The notes: a model not told the origin generated them from the sequence alone. A stretch of DNA of 64,000 nt from Paucibacter aquatile (GCF_002885975.1 NZ_POSP01000003.1:3162001-3226000), one strand, 5' to 3'; counted from the first letter of the stretch, positions 17,279 through 28,228 are shown. Numbers and translations are program-made.

Positions 17279-18289
17279 ATGACTGTTTCCGAAGTACTGA
17301 ATCGCCCCTCTTTCCGCCCCCATGCGCTGGTGGCCAGTGTCCTGGCTCTGGCCGCCAGCAGCGTGCTGGCGAGCGGCACGCCTGAGCTCAATCGCTGGTA
17401 TGTGATGGAGAGCAAGACCTCGGCCGTGGCCCTGATCGATGGCCGGTTGCAGAACGATTTCCATCGTCACATTTACGGTGACGGGCTGCTGGCCGAAGAC
17501 AGCCAGGCTCGACTGACCCTGGACGGCCGTTCGGCCGAGGCGCGCAACTCCGTGGCCGCCGGCCGCATCGGCAGCTTCAGCGGCGCGTTCCAGGCGCTGG
17601 ACCCGGACGCCACGATCAGCCTGGCTCATGGCTACTCCATGATCAGCTTCTCCGCGTTCTTGAGCAATGCCGCCCCGGTGACGCTGGACCTGCATCTGAC
17701 GGGCAGTCTGCAGACCCTGGGCGACCGCGCCGCCACCGGCGTCGATCCTTCGCGCGCCGTGGTGGCAGCCTATGGCCTGGGCTCGCCCAGTGATGTCAAC
17801 GAAGGTGGCTATCAGCGTCTGTTTGCCAACATCGGCATCGACCCGAACCTGGAGGGCGAGGCTCTGCTGAACCAACTGGCGCACTGGCCTACAACGGCGC
17901 AGCGCAATCTGCAGACCGTGGGCGTGCAGACCAACAGCCTGAACCGCAGCGCCGAGGTGGACCAGCACTTCAGTGTCACGGCCGATTCGACCCGGTACGA
18001 TTGCCCCGCGGGTGTGGTCTCACCGTTGTGCGGCAGTTACTACCTGCAGTTTCACCTTTTCCTCTTTACCGCGGCCGAGAACGGCGGTGTCGCAGATTTC
18101 TCGCACAGCCTGGCCATCGATGCCATTCGCGTGGCCGAAGGCACCAGCCTCAGCTTCGATCCCGGCCAGGCCTTGCCGGTGATCACCACCCCGGTACCCG
18201 AACCGGGCCGCGCGGCCTTGCTCGGTCTCGGCCTGCTGGCCATCGGCGGCCTCAAGTGGCGCCGCAGCATGCGCAAGCAGGAGCGCTGA
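17279..18289 (+). CDS. PEP-CTERM surface protein
   Basis: A 336-residue exported protein. The signal peptide is at about 15-32 (HALVASVLALAASSVLA). The C-terminus is a full PEP-CTERM sorting signal: VPEPGRAALLG, a hydrophobic helix and a basic tail (RRSMRKQER). Such proteins are recognised by exosortase (XrtA/EpsH), usually in bacteria that make exopolysaccharide. No exosortase gene lies in this window. Between these ends is a beta-rich domain with two Cys (DCPAGVVSPLCG). The tandem homologue directly upstream is 69 bp away. Confidence 0.88.
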   Translation: MTVSEVLNRPSFRPHALVASVLALAASSVLASGTPELNRWYVMESKTSAVALIDGRLQNDFHRHIYGDGLLAEDSQARLTLDGRSAEARNSVAAGRIGSFSGAFQALDPDATISLAHGYSMISFSAFLSNAAPVTLDLHLTGSLQTLGDRAATGVDPSRAVVAAYGLGSPSDVNEGGYQRLFANIGIDPNLEGEALLNQLAHWPTTAQRNLQTVGVQTNSLNRSAEVDQHFSVTADSTRYDCPAGVVSPLCGSYYLQFHLFLFTAAENGGVADFSHSLAIDAIRVAEGTSLSFDPGQALPVITTPVPEPGRAALLGLGLLAIGGLKWRRSMRKQER

Positions 18290-18304
18290 GCCCTCGGCCG
18301 CAGG

Positions 18305-18330
18305 CAGCGGCGACCGGGAGGCCGCCGCTG
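18305..18330. terminator. Hairpin between convergent genes
   Basis: CAGCGGCG (18305-18312) pairs with CGCCGCTG (18323-18330). It lies in the 48 bp between the convergent ends of the PEP-CTERM gene and the binding-protein gene. There is no T-run on either strand, so it is only a possible bidirectional terminator. Confidence 0.4.
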
Positions 18331-18337
18331 GCTTCGT

Positions 18338-19282
18338 TCAGTCCCCGACCTGGTCGGTCGGGAACTTGAGCGAATCCCGCATCAGGTAGTTCATCGGCAC
18401 ATTGAGGTTGGCGTTCTTGGGCGGGATCGGCGACTCGAACCACTGCTTGTAGAGCTTGGCCACCTCGCCGCCGCGGATCAGACGGCCCATCTCGGCGTCG
18501 ACAAACTTCTTCAGCGCCGGGTCCTTCTTGCTCATCATCAGTGACAGCGGCTCGATGGACAGCAGCTTGCCGACCACGGCGAAATCCTCGGGCTTGGGCG
18601 CGCTGGCGCGGAAGCTGTAGAGCAGGATGTCGTCCATCAGATAGGCATCGGCCTGGCGCTTGTCCACGGCGTTGAAGCATTGCTGGTCGTCGTCGCACTC
18701 GAGCAGGGTCAGCTTGAGGCCCAGGTCTTGACTCTTGCTCTTGATCAGCGGCGCCGAAGTCGTGCCCTTGGTCGTGATGACGCGTTTGCCGCCCAGGTCT
18801 TCCACCCGTTCGATCTTGGAATCCTTGCGCACCAGCATGCGCGTGCCGGCGATGTAGTGCGGGATGGTGAAGGCCATGCCCAGCTTGTCGCGGCGCTCGC
18901 GATTGTTGGTGGTGTTGGCGCATTCCAGGTCCACCTGGCCCTCGGCCACGGCCGGGAAGCGCTGCTTGCTGTCCACCGCCTTGTAGCGCAGGGTCAGTTC
19001 CTTGAGCTTGAGCTCCTTCTTCATCGCCTCGGCGATCTGCTTGCAGATCTCGATGGCATAACCGACCGGCTGCTTGCCGCCGGGCAGGTCGTAGGAAAAG
19101 GGCACGGCATCGGCGCGGTAGCCGATCACCAGCTCGCCGCTGCTGCGGATGCTGTCCAGGCTGCCTTGGCCGGCCTTTGCCGGCAGGGTGAGAGCCGCGG
19201 TAGTCATGGCGCCGAGGATCAGCGGCAAGGGCCAGGTCTTGCGCCGCAGGGGTTGGGGGCAGGAGATGCGATTGCTTGGCAT
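18338..19282 (-). CDS. Periplasmic amino-acid-binding protein, GltI-like
   Basis: A 314-residue protein of the SBP_bac_3 family. A signal peptide ends near PAKAG, followed by the family start GELVIGYRADAVPFSY and the block VDLECANTTNNRERRDKLGM. It closely resembles glutamate/aspartate-binding GltI. No permease or ATPase genes adjoin it, so it is an orphan receptor that must share a transporter encoded elsewhere or act in signalling. It is divergent from an AraC-family regulator, with about 207 bp between starts. Confidence 0.85.
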   Translation of the reverse strand: MPSNRISCPQPLRRKTWPLPLILGAMTTAALTLPAKAGQGSLDSIRSSGELVIGYRADAVPFSYDLPGGKQPVGYAIEICKQIAEAMKKELKLKELTLRYKAVDSKQRFPAVAEGQVDLECANTTNNRERRDKLGMAFTIPHYIAGTRMLVRKDSKIERVEDLGGKRVITTKGTTSAPLIKSKSQDLGLKLTLLECDDDQQCFNAVDKRQADAYLMDDILLYSFRASAPKPEDFAVVGKLLSIEPLSLMMSKKDPALKKFVDAEMGRLIRGGEVAKLYKQWFESPIPPKNANLNVPMNYLMRDSLKFPTDQVGD

Positions 19283-19489
19283 GGTGTGGAGGCTGTGCGG
19301 CGACGATGTCCTGATCCGGCCCGAAGGCGGCGGAACCCAGGCGGGGTGGTGGGGTCACGGGCAGGCCAGACTCAGGTTCTGTCCGCCCATCGTGCGTGAG
19401 CTCAAACCATAACAGAGCGGCGCCAGGTTCAAACCCCGTACTGCTAGCATGCCGGCCGCGGGCGGCGGCTCGGTGACATCAAGATCAGC

Positions 19490-20308
19490 ATGGCGGCAAG
19501 ATTTCCCGATTGGAGCGAAGACCAGGGCCAGGTCATGCCCGAGGATCAGGCGCGCCTGGGCTGGAGTGAATGGCACTGCCCCGGGCGGGTCAGTGCCTGG
19601 CGCGAGGAACAGCTGCCGCGCTTCCAGATCGAGTTCATGCTCGAGGGCATGGACCTGCGGCGCCTGGCCGGCGCTCGGCCGCGCGTCATCGACCCCAGCC
19701 AGGTGTTTTTGCTGGCCGCGGGCGAGGGCTTTGAACTGGCCTCACCCACGGCACAGCGGCGCCGCAGCCGCTGCCTGCAACTGCCGGCCCCGCTCTTGCA
19801 GGCCTGGGCTCCCGATCTGGTCAGCGGCCTGCTGCCCAGCAGCCCGGAGCTGGCCCTGGCCGTGCATGCCCTGGGCGCAGCGCCCGATGCCCTGGCACGC
19901 GACGAGGCCGGCTGGCGTGTGCTGGCCCTCATCCTGCGCTTGCAGCGCCCAGCCGCCGCGGAGCGGGCGCCTGCGCGCCGCAGCCAGCGTCGGCAGGAAG
20001 ATTTGGTCGAAGCGCTGCGTGAGCGCATGGCGATGGACTTTGCGCAGCCGCTGAGCCTGGAGTCGCTGGCCCGCGCCTGCGGCGCCTCGGCCTTTCATGC
20101 CGCTCGGGTGTTTCGTCAGCACACTGGGCAGAGCATCCACGGCCATCTGCAGCGCCTGCGTCTGCGGGCGGCGCTGGCCCAGCTGCCCGAGCGACGCGGT
20201 CAGCTGACCGAGCTGGCGCTGGATTGCGGCTTTGCCTCGCACAGCCATTTCAGCAGCAGCTTCCGCCGCGAGTTCGGGCGCGTGCCTTCCAGTCTGCAGC
20301 CGGCTTGA
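19490..20308 (+). CDS. AraC-family transcriptional regulator
   Basis: A 272-residue regulator. The last 100 residues hold the AraC DNA-binding domain (LSLESLARACGASAFHAARV and LTELALDCGFASHSHFSSSF). The N-terminal part is a weakly conserved cupin-like domain. It lies between a divergent binding-protein gene and a convergent quinone-reductase-like gene, either of which could be its target. Confidence 0.85.
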   Translation: MAARFPDWSEDQGQVMPEDQARLGWSEWHCPGRVSAWREEQLPRFQIEFMLEGMDLRRLAGARPRVIDPSQVFLLAAGEGFELASPTAQRRRSRCLQLPAPLLQAWAPDLVSGLLPSSPELALAVHALGAAPDALARDEAGWRVLALILRLQRPAAAERAPARRSQRRQEDLVEALRERMAMDFAQPLSLESLARACGASAFHAARVFRQHTGQSIHGHLQRLRLRAALAQLPERRGQLTELALDCGFASHSHFSSSFRREFGRVPSSLQPA

Positions 20309-20329
20309 GCGGCGCACGTCATCTGCCGA

Positions 20330-20968
20330 TCAGCGCGCGCTGGCGCGCAGGGTCTGCAGTTCGGCTTCCAGCCATTGCTCGTAGTGCTGCAAGGCCTGCA
20401 CACGCTCGGCTTCGCTCATGCGGGCCGGGCCATGGACCAAGTGCAGGCGCGGCGCGCCCCAGCCCATGTAGCCGAACACCGGCTGGGCCAGCTGGCTGCG
20501 CACATGGGCCTCGGTCGCGCGTGCGTCCTCGGCATCGGTGGCACCGCCGGTGGTCAAGGCCATGATCAGCGCGCGCGGTTCCAGGGTCGGGTCGGGGCCG
20601 TAGGCAAAGCCCAGACTCAGCACCCGCTCGATCCAGCCTTTGAGCATGGCCGGATAGCCGCTCCACCAGAGTGGAAACTGCAGCAGCACCGCGTCGGCCC
20701 AGCGCAGCTTGTCCTGCTCGGCGGCGATGTCGGCAGCAAAGCCGCCGTGGCGGGCGGCCTCGCGCTGGGCCGAACCCAGCTGCAAGAGCTGATCCTCGGG
20801 AAAGGTCTGGAAATCGGCCCGCCCCGGCACCGGAGAGAAGCCTTGCTGGTACAGATCGCTGTATTGCAGCCCCAGGCCCAGCCGGCGGGCCACGGTTTGT
20901 GCGCGCTCGCGCATGGCGAAGTTGAAAGACCCGGTGTCCGGGTGTGCGGTGACGAGCAGGAGATTCAT
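20330..20968 (-). CDS. NAD(P)H:quinone oxidoreductase-like flavoprotein
   Basis: A 212-residue protein of the flavodoxin-like fold 2 family (KefF/MdaB/NQO1-like). It has an N-terminal MNLLLVTAHPDTGSFN for FMN/FAD phosphate binding, FPLWWSGYPAMLKGWIERV in the middle and TTGG after the fourth strand. It should reduce quinones by two electrons and protect against electrophiles. The ATG at 20968 gives the family N-terminus. It converges on the AraC gene with 21 bp between the ends. Confidence 0.85.
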   Translation of the reverse strand: MNLLLVTAHPDTGSFNFAMRERAQTVARRLGLGLQYSDLYQQGFSPVPGRADFQTFPEDQLLQLGSAQREAARHGGFAADIAAEQDKLRWADAVLLQFPLWWSGYPAMLKGWIERVLSLGFAYGPDPTLEPRALIMALTTGGATDAEDARATEAHVRSQLAQPVFGYMGWGAPRLHLVHGPARMSEAERVQALQHYEQWLEAELQTLRASAR

Positions 20969-21108
20969 CGTGGCGCGAGGCAGCGTCGCGGGGACGTGCC
21001 GTGAAGAGAGTTCAACAGGTCTGCGCAGTGTGCGCAGCGCCCGCCGCTTCGCGCTATCAGAATCCTGCTGGATCGTGTCTGCTGCTGCAGCGCCGCAGGC
21101 GGCCGCGT

Positions 21109-21300
21109 TCAGCCGCGCTGGTTGAGACCGCAGCCCTGGCCGTCCAGCAGCACGCTGGCCAGTTCCAGCGAGCGCCACAGATGTGGCGGCATCTCCAGGA
21201 TGCGCTCCGGCGTCTTGGCCTGGGTGGTCCAGCTGAGGATCTCGAAATGCTGCTCGGGGCTGAGCAGCTTGAGTGCCAGCATCTCGTTCAGGGTTTGCAT
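21109..21300 (-). CDS. Small conserved hypothetical protein
   Basis: A 63-residue protein starting MQTLNEMLALKLLSPEQHFE. I prefer the ATG at 21300 because GAGGAG ends 8 bp ahead of it. A GTG two codons earlier would be too close. It is hydrophilic with two probable helices and no membrane segment. I cannot name a family. Spacing to prfC (112 bp upstream on the same strand) permits co-transcription. Confidence 0.6.
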   Translation of the reverse strand: MQTLNEMLALKLLSPEQHFEILSWTTQAKTPERILEMPPHLWRSLELASVLLDGQGCGLNQRG

Positions 21301-21411
21301 CGCCACCGCTCCTCGGGCCGGAAGGCCTGTGCCATGTTTCGGCTCAGGCTAGCACAGCCGCGTGGATGTTTTGGCGACGCCAATGCCGCAGGGCCTCGGC
21401 TCTGTCCCAAC

Positions 21412-23064
<1,653 letters not shown>

Positions 23065-23266
23065 GGCGGCGGCGCGCAGCCGCAAAGGCTGCACGGGTCA
23101 GGGGGAAAGGGGCGGATTATCGCAGCGCAAGCCCCGGTCGGCCGCAGCGGCAGCTCAGACCGCCCGGGCTGCGGCCTGTCCGGCCGGGGCTGGACGGCGC
23201 AAGTCGGTCTGGCTACCCTGCCGGCACTTCTTTGTTGCCCCCGCCGCTTTGCCGTGGCTCGCCATC

Positions 23267-25171
23267 ATGTCGACACTTCGCCTGCGCCGTTCTTCCCGTG
23301 CTGCCTCAGCCAGCGGGTCCACCACGCGGGCGCAGCCCTGGCGCGGCTCCCTCCTGGCCCTGGCCTGTGCCGCGCTGGCAGCGCCCCTGACGGCGGCAGC
23401 CGCCAAACCGGCCGCCTCACCCTCTGCTGGGGCCAGCGATTCGGCCCAGGAGGCCCGCATCGCCCGGGTGCTGGCCGGCCTGCGGCCACCGGTCAGCTTT
23501 GTCGGCGACCCGACCTGGACGCTGGAAGCGCGCATGAAGCACTACGGCGTGCCCGGCCTCAGCATCACCGTGATCGACCGGCATGGCCTGGCCTGGACCC
23601 GCGTCTTCGGCCTGGCCGACCGCGAGGCCGGCCTGCCGGTGCGGACCGACACCTTGTTCCAGGCCGCCTCCATCAGCAAGCCGGTGGCCGCCTTGGCTGC
23701 CCTGACTCTGGTTCGCGACGGCAAGCTGGCGCTGCAGGAGCCGGTCAATGCCCGGCTCAAGGCCTGGCGCATCCCCGACAACGAATGGACCGCCCAGCAG
23801 CCGGTCACGCTGGACCATCTGCTCAGCCACACCGGCGGCCTGACGGTCCATGGTTTCATGGGTTATGCCCCCGGGGTGGCGGTGCCCGATGTGCCCACCT
23901 TGCTGGAGGGCAAGCCGCCGGCCAACTCGGCCGCCGTGCGCGTTGACCAGCGGCCGGGTCAGGCCTTTCGCTATTCGGGCGGCGGCTACACCGTGGCCCA
24001 GCTTTTGATGAGCGAGGCCGAGGGGCGTCCTTTCGCCGAGCTGATGCAGCGCCGCGTGCTGGGGCCGCTGGGCATGCGCGAGAGCCGCTTTGCCCAGCCT
24101 TTGCCTGCGCCCTTGCTGGCGCGCGCGGCCGCCGGTGTGCTGCCCGATGGGCGCGCCGTGCCCGGTCAGCGCAACACCTACCCCGAGCTGGCCGCCGCCG
24201 GCCTGTGGACCACCTCGCAGGATCTGGCCCGCTTTGCGCTGGGCGTGCAAGCCGCCTGGCGCGGCGACAAGAAGGCGCTGTTGCCCGTGCCCCTGGTCAA
24301 GGACATGCTCAGCGCGCGCGCCGGCAGTGGCTATGGCCTGGGCTTCGGCCTGCCGCAGGAGCAGGGCGAGGTCTATTTCGCCCATGGCGGCTGGAACGAA
24401 GGCTTCTGCGCCAGCCTGATGGCCCACCCGAGCGCCGGTGTGGGCATGGCCATCATGATCAATGCCAACCAGCCGGCCCTGATGGACGAGTTGCGCCGCG
24501 CCGTGGCTTTCGAGTACCGCTGGCCGGGCGTCAAGGCCTTGGAGCCTGTGCCGGTCAGCGCCGAGGCGCTGGAGCGGGCGCCGGGCCGCTACCGTGTCAA
24601 CGGGGAGCAGTTCATGCAGATCACCCGCGAAGGCCGCCAGCTCTTTCTGGCGCGCGGTGGAGAAGGCGCCAGCGAGCTGGTGCCCGTGGCCGGAGGGCGT
24701 TATCTGCAGCGCGAACAGGAACAGGCGCGCAGCTTTGAAGCCGATGCACAGGGCCGTTGGCAGCTGCGCCTGGAGCAGCGCAACAGCAACAAGCCTTTGC
24801 TCTTGCCGCGCCTGGCAGAGGGCAGCCGTGCGCCGCGCGAGCTGCTGCTGGCTGGCGATCAAACCGCGGCCGTGGCGGCCTACAAGGCCTTGCGTGAAGC
24901 GGGCGACGAAGCCGGCAGCGAGGCCTATCTCAACGATCAGGCCTATCGCGAACTGGGTAGCGGGCGCAAGACGACGGCGCTGGCGCTGATGCGGGTCAAC
25001 ACCGAGCTGGCCCCCGAATCGGCCAATGCCTGGGACAGCCTTGGCGAGGTCTTGCTGAGCCTGGGCGAAAAGGCTGCAGCCCGCGCGGCCTACCGCCGCG
25101 CGTTGACACTCCATCCGGACCTGCCTTCGGCCAAGGAGGCGCTGGCGCGCCTGCCGGCCGAGGGCTCTTGA
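23267..25171 (+). CDS. Serine beta-lactamase-fold hydrolase with TPR-like C-terminus
   Basis: A 634-residue exported protein. A signal peptide (about 25-45) is followed by a class C beta-lactamase/esterase-like domain with Ser135-x-x-Lys138 in AASISKPVA, a YSGGGY motif and a distal HGG (FAHGGWNEGFCAS). A middle beta domain follows, then about residues 535-630 with tetratricopeptide-like helices (ESANAWDSLGEVLLSLGEKA). Members act as peptidases, esterases or antibiotic hydrolases, and the substrate cannot be told here. The ATG at 23267 precedes the signal peptide. The gene diverges from prfC. Confidence 0.85.
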   Translation: MSTLRLRRSSRAASASGSTTRAQPWRGSLLALACAALAAPLTAAAAKPAASPSAGASDSAQEARIARVLAGLRPPVSFVGDPTWTLEARMKHYGVPGLSITVIDRHGLAWTRVFGLADREAGLPVRTDTLFQAASISKPVAALAALTLVRDGKLALQEPVNARLKAWRIPDNEWTAQQPVTLDHLLSHTGGLTVHGFMGYAPGVAVPDVPTLLEGKPPANSAAVRVDQRPGQAFRYSGGGYTVAQLLMSEAEGRPFAELMQRRVLGPLGMRESRFAQPLPAPLLARAAAGVLPDGRAVPGQRNTYPELAAAGLWTTSQDLARFALGVQAAWRGDKKALLPVPLVKDMLSARAGSGYGLGFGLPQEQGEVYFAHGGWNEGFCASLMAHPSAGVGMAIMINANQPALMDELRRAVAFEYRWPGVKALEPVPVSAEALERAPGRYRVNGEQFMQITREGRQLFLARGGEGASELVPVAGGRYLQREQEQARSFEADAQGRWQLRLEQRNSNKPLLLPRLAEGSRAPRELLLAGDQTAAVAAYKALREAGDEAGSEAYLNDQAYRELGSGRKTTALALMRVNTELAPESANAWDSLGEVLLSLGEKAAARAAYRRALTLHPDLPSAKEALARLPAEGS

Positions 25172-25210
25172 GGCGCCGCTCGGCGTACTGAATCGCCGCG
25201 CAGGCCGCGT

Positions 25211-25639
25211 CTACTTGGTCGGCAGCACCTTGACGCTGGCGTCCACCTTGCTGCTGTCGAGGATGCCGACGCCGTTGGGCGTGCTGGCCACCCATTTCTT
25301 GAGCTCGTCTTCGCTTTCGAACTGCTTGGGCGCCTGGGCGCGGCCGGTGAAGATCAGCTGAGTCCAGATGGCCTTGTACTGTTTCTCGTTCTTGCCGACA
25401 TAGGCGATCACAAAATCCTCGCGCAGCTTGCCTTCTTTGGGCAAGCCCACCTGCACCGCGCCGCTGCCTGGCAAGGTGGTGGCCTGGCCCAGGAAGACGG
25501 CCTTGATTTCATCCGTGCTGGGCTTGCTGGCCAAGGCCGGATTGACCACCACCACGGGCTCTGCCTGGCTGGGGCCGGTGGCCAAAGCGATCAGCAGCAA
25601 AGCGCTGCATTGCGGGAATTTGCTGGATTGCGTGTTCAT
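25211..25639 (-). CDS. Small PstS-like periplasmic binding protein
   Basis: A 142-residue exported protein with a signal peptide ending near GPSQA. The mature part (STDEIKAVFLGQATTLPGSG and STPNGVGILDSS) resembles the short phosphate-ABC-transporter substrate-binding-like family, which is half the size of true PstS. It lies 11 bp behind a porin gene on the same strand, so the two are probably co-expressed. No transporter subunits are nearby. Confidence 0.8.
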   Translation of the reverse strand: MNTQSSKFPQCSALLLIALATGPSQAEPVVVVNPALASKPSTDEIKAVFLGQATTLPGSGAVQVGLPKEGKLREDFVIAYVGKNEKQYKAIWTQLIFTGRAQAPKQFESEDELKKWVASTPNGVGILDSSKVDASVKVLPTK

Positions 25640-25650
25640 GGCCGTACTCC

Positions 25651-26778
25651 TCAGAACACATGGTCGAGCGAGATCGCAATGGCCTTGGCGTTGCCCACAA
25701 AGGGGAACGCGGACTTGTCCTTGAAAACGTCGTACTGGAGTTTCAAGGCGCTGTCGGCCCGGAAGTCCCAGCGCAGCGTGGCGATCCAGGTGTTGTGCTT
25801 TTCGTTGGCCGTGGGGTCGTCCTTGAAATCCTCGCTGAAGCGCGAGTAGGTCAGCATGGGCAGCCAGTCACCAAAGCGGTAGCCGGCGCTGAGGAAGTAG
25901 ACGTTGTAGATGTCTTTCGGAGCATCAGGCCGGACGAAGCGATTGATCTCGCTGCGCAGCACGAAGTTGCCATGGTCCACATTGGCGGTGATGCCGTAGA
26001 AGTTCTGTTTCACCCCATCCTTGTTGACGCTGCGTGCGGCACCGGTGCCAAGAAAGCGATCCACCTTGTTGCTCATGGCCACGAAGCGCAGCGAGCCCCA
26101 GTCGTTGCTCAGCTCGACGAAGCCACCAAAGATGCCTTTCCACTTCTCCTCGACCTTGTCGCCGTAGTAGATCTGGCCCAGCATGCGGTTGTCCTTGTCC
26201 GACTCGCTGCCGGCCCAGACATTGGCGGACACGGAGATGCTGCCGATGCTGCGGCGGTACTGCAGATTGGCACCGTTGTAGGCCACGATCTGCCAGCCAT
26301 AGAGATCGCCCGGCGGCCGGATCCACGGGTAGGCGTAGCCGACATGGAAAAAGTCCGAGTAGCCGAACAGGGGCAGGCGCTTGCGGCCGGCCTGCAGGGT
26401 CAGGCTCTCGTTCAGGTTCCAGCTGGCATAGGCCCAATCGAGCGTGGGCTTCATGTCGTTGGCGGCATGGCCGGTCAGCTGGCCGGTGAAGCTGATGCTG
26501 TCGCTCGGCCGATAGATCAGCTGCACGCCGGCGCGGCTGTCAGGCTTGAGCGAGATGGAGTCGCGGTAAATGCCGACGTCGGGGTAGTTGGCGATGTAGC
26601 AGGGGCACTTGAAGCCGTAATAGTCCTGCTTGACCCCGGAGATGGTCTTGCCCATCCCCAAGGTGGCGAAGCCTGAGAAGCTCCATTCATCGGCATGCGC
26701 CGATGCGCCGGCACCGGCCAGCCACCCTCCCACCAGAACCCAAGCGAGGGCCGATCGGCCCTGTGATGCAAAGCGCAT
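25651..26778 (-). CDS. Outer-membrane porin-like beta-barrel
   Basis: A 375-residue protein. A signal peptide ends at SAHADEW. The remainder has alternating amphipathic strands and ends in an aromatic residue (LDHVF), typical of outer-membrane barrels folded by BAM. A Cys pair (FKCPCY) sits in an early loop. AGGAG precedes the ATG at 26778. It is the first gene of an apparent two-gene unit with the PstS-like protein, suggesting uptake of an anion or related nutrient. This is inference. Confidence 0.85.
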   Translation of the reverse strand: MRFASQGRSALAWVLVGGWLAGAGASAHADEWSFSGFATLGMGKTISGVKQDYYGFKCPCYIANYPDVGIYRDSISLKPDSRAGVQLIYRPSDSISFTGQLTGHAANDMKPTLDWAYASWNLNESLTLQAGRKRLPLFGYSDFFHVGYAYPWIRPPGDLYGWQIVAYNGANLQYRRSIGSISVSANVWAGSESDKDNRMLGQIYYGDKVEEKWKGIFGGFVELSNDWGSLRFVAMSNKVDRFLGTGAARSVNKDGVKQNFYGITANVDHGNFVLRSEINRFVRPDAPKDIYNVYFLSAGYRFGDWLPMLTYSRFSEDFKDDPTANEKHNTWIATLRWDFRADSALKLQYDVFKDKSAFPFVGNAKAIAISLDHVF

Positions 26779-26944
26779 GGTGAACTCCTGATACTGCCTA
26801 GGGGTCAGGTCATGATGCCACTGCTTGTATTTGTGCGGTAGCCGCCCTGCGTGCCATCGACGCCACAGCCGAGGCGCGCTCGTTGGGGCCGCAGCGCGCA
26901 AGAATCGGGTGGCCAGGGCTTACGTGGAACCAGACACTGAGTCC

Positions 26945-27454
26945 ATGAACCAGAGCCCCACGACCTTCTGTATCTCACCCCTCCAGCGCTACTGCGTGCG
27001 ACCGATCGCTGCCGATTTCTTGCGCCGCGTGCGTGAGCAGGGCCTGGACGATCTGGGCCAGCCTGTGGAGCATCACATCGCCCAGGGCGGCGAGCCTTGC
27101 CGCGATGTGCTGCGGCGCGCGCATCCGGGCGAGGCCTTGATCCTGGCCAGCCACAGCCCGCTTGCGCTGCCCGGGCCGTACCGCGAATTCGGCCCAGTGT
27201 TTGTGCGCGCCGCGGCGGTGGAGTCGACGGCGCCGCTGGGCGCCCTGCCGCTGCAAGGCCCGCAACCCTATCTGGGCCCGCGTTTTGTCTTGCGCGCCTA
27301 TTCGGCGCAAGAGCGCATCGTCGATGGCCAGGTGGTCGAGGCCCACGAGGCCGAAGCTCTGTTGCAGCAGCAGTTCGCCCGTGCCGAGGTGGCTTTCGTG
27401 CTGGCCCGATTTGCCGGCTATGGCTGCTTTGCTGCCCGCATCGAGCGGGTCTGA
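26945..27454 (+). CDS. DUF1203-family protein
   Basis: A 169-residue protein matching the DUF1203 pattern, with C-R-D in GGEPCRDVLRRAHPGE, LASHSPL and a GPVFVRA block. No signal peptide or membrane helix is present, so it is cytoplasmic. The family has no established function. It is divergent from the porin gene and converges on the LytTR regulator. Confidence 0.8.
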   Translation: MNQSPTTFCISPLQRYCVRPIAADFLRRVREQGLDDLGQPVEHHIAQGGEPCRDVLRRAHPGEALILASHSPLALPGPYREFGPVFVRAAAVESTAPLGALPLQGPQPYLGPRFVLRAYSAQERIVDGQVVEAHEAEALLQQQFARAEVAFVLARFAGYGCFAARIERV

Positions 27455-27487
27455 AATTCGGGGCCCTCGGCGCTCTGCCCTCGCGCA

Positions 27488-28228
27488 CTACATGCCCTTG
27501 AAGCGGCCGCGATGGCTGCGGCTCACCGGCACCACAGCGCCTGGAGCGCGCAGATGCAGTTGCAGGTCGCCGTCCTCGCGCCGCTCGACGCGCTCGATGG
27601 CACGCGCGTTGACCACCGTGCCGCGATGGACCTGCCAGAACAGCTCGGGATCCAGCGCTTGCTGAAGCTCACCCAGAGGCGTGCGCAGCAGCAGGGTGGT
27701 GCCGTCGAAGCTCTGCACCCTTGTGTGGCGCAGCTCGGAGCGCAACACGGCCACCTGCTCCAGCTCGATCAGGCGCAGGCTGTTGCCGATCCAGGCTTGC
27801 AAGAAGCGCGGGCCCGTGTCCGTGCCCGTGACCGTGCCGGCGTCGGGCTCCTGCGGGCGCTGCGTCAGGCGCGTTTGCAAGCGCTGCACCGTCAGCGCCA
27901 GCCGGGCCGGCGTGAGTGGCTTGCGCAGATAGTCCACCGCGGCATGTTCAAAGGCTTCCAGCGCGTGCTCGGCATGGGCGGTGACAAAGACCAGCCGGGT
28001 CTGTGGTGGGGCCAGCCGGGCCAGGCTCAGGCCATCGATGCCGGGCATGCGGATGTCGAGAAAGGCGATGTCCGGCTGCAGGTGGTCCAGCAGGCGGCGC
28101 GCCTCGCTGCCGCTGCTGGCGCTGGCCACGATCTGCAACTCGGGCCAGGCCACTTGCAGCAGGCAGCGCAGCTCTTCGAGCAGCACCGGTTCATCGTCGG
28201 CGATCAAGGCGATGGGGGTGGGCGTCAT
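27488..28228 (-). CDS. LytTR-family response regulator
   Basis: A 246-residue regulator. The receiver domain has Asp11, Asp12 and phosphoacceptor Asp58 (AFLDIRMPG) and the RKPLTP lysine. A C-terminal LytTR DNA-binding domain follows (about 145-246, FWQVHRGTVVNARAIERVER). Its ATG overlaps the stop of the kinase gene by 4 bp (ATGA), so the pair is translationally coupled. LytTR regulators often control nearby envelope or secreted-protein genes. The most obvious local target is the secreted protein at the head of this operon. Confidence 0.9.
   Translation of the reverse strand: MTPTPIALIADDEPVLLEELRCLLQVAWPELQIVASASSGSEARRLLDHLQPDIAFLDIRMPGIDGLSLARLAPPQTRLVFVTAHAEHALEAFEHAAVDYLRKPLTPARLALTVQRLQTRLTQRPQEPDAGTVTGTDTGPRFLQAWIGNSLRLIELEQVAVLRSELRHTRVQSFDGTTLLLRTPLGELQQALDPELFWQVHRGTVVNARAIERVERREDGDLQLHLRAPGAVVPVSRSHRGRFKGM

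Noticed and set aside
18305..18330. Possible small RNA gene between the convergent genes
   Set aside because: Only a single hairpin in 48 bp; a bidirectional terminator is a sufficient explanation.
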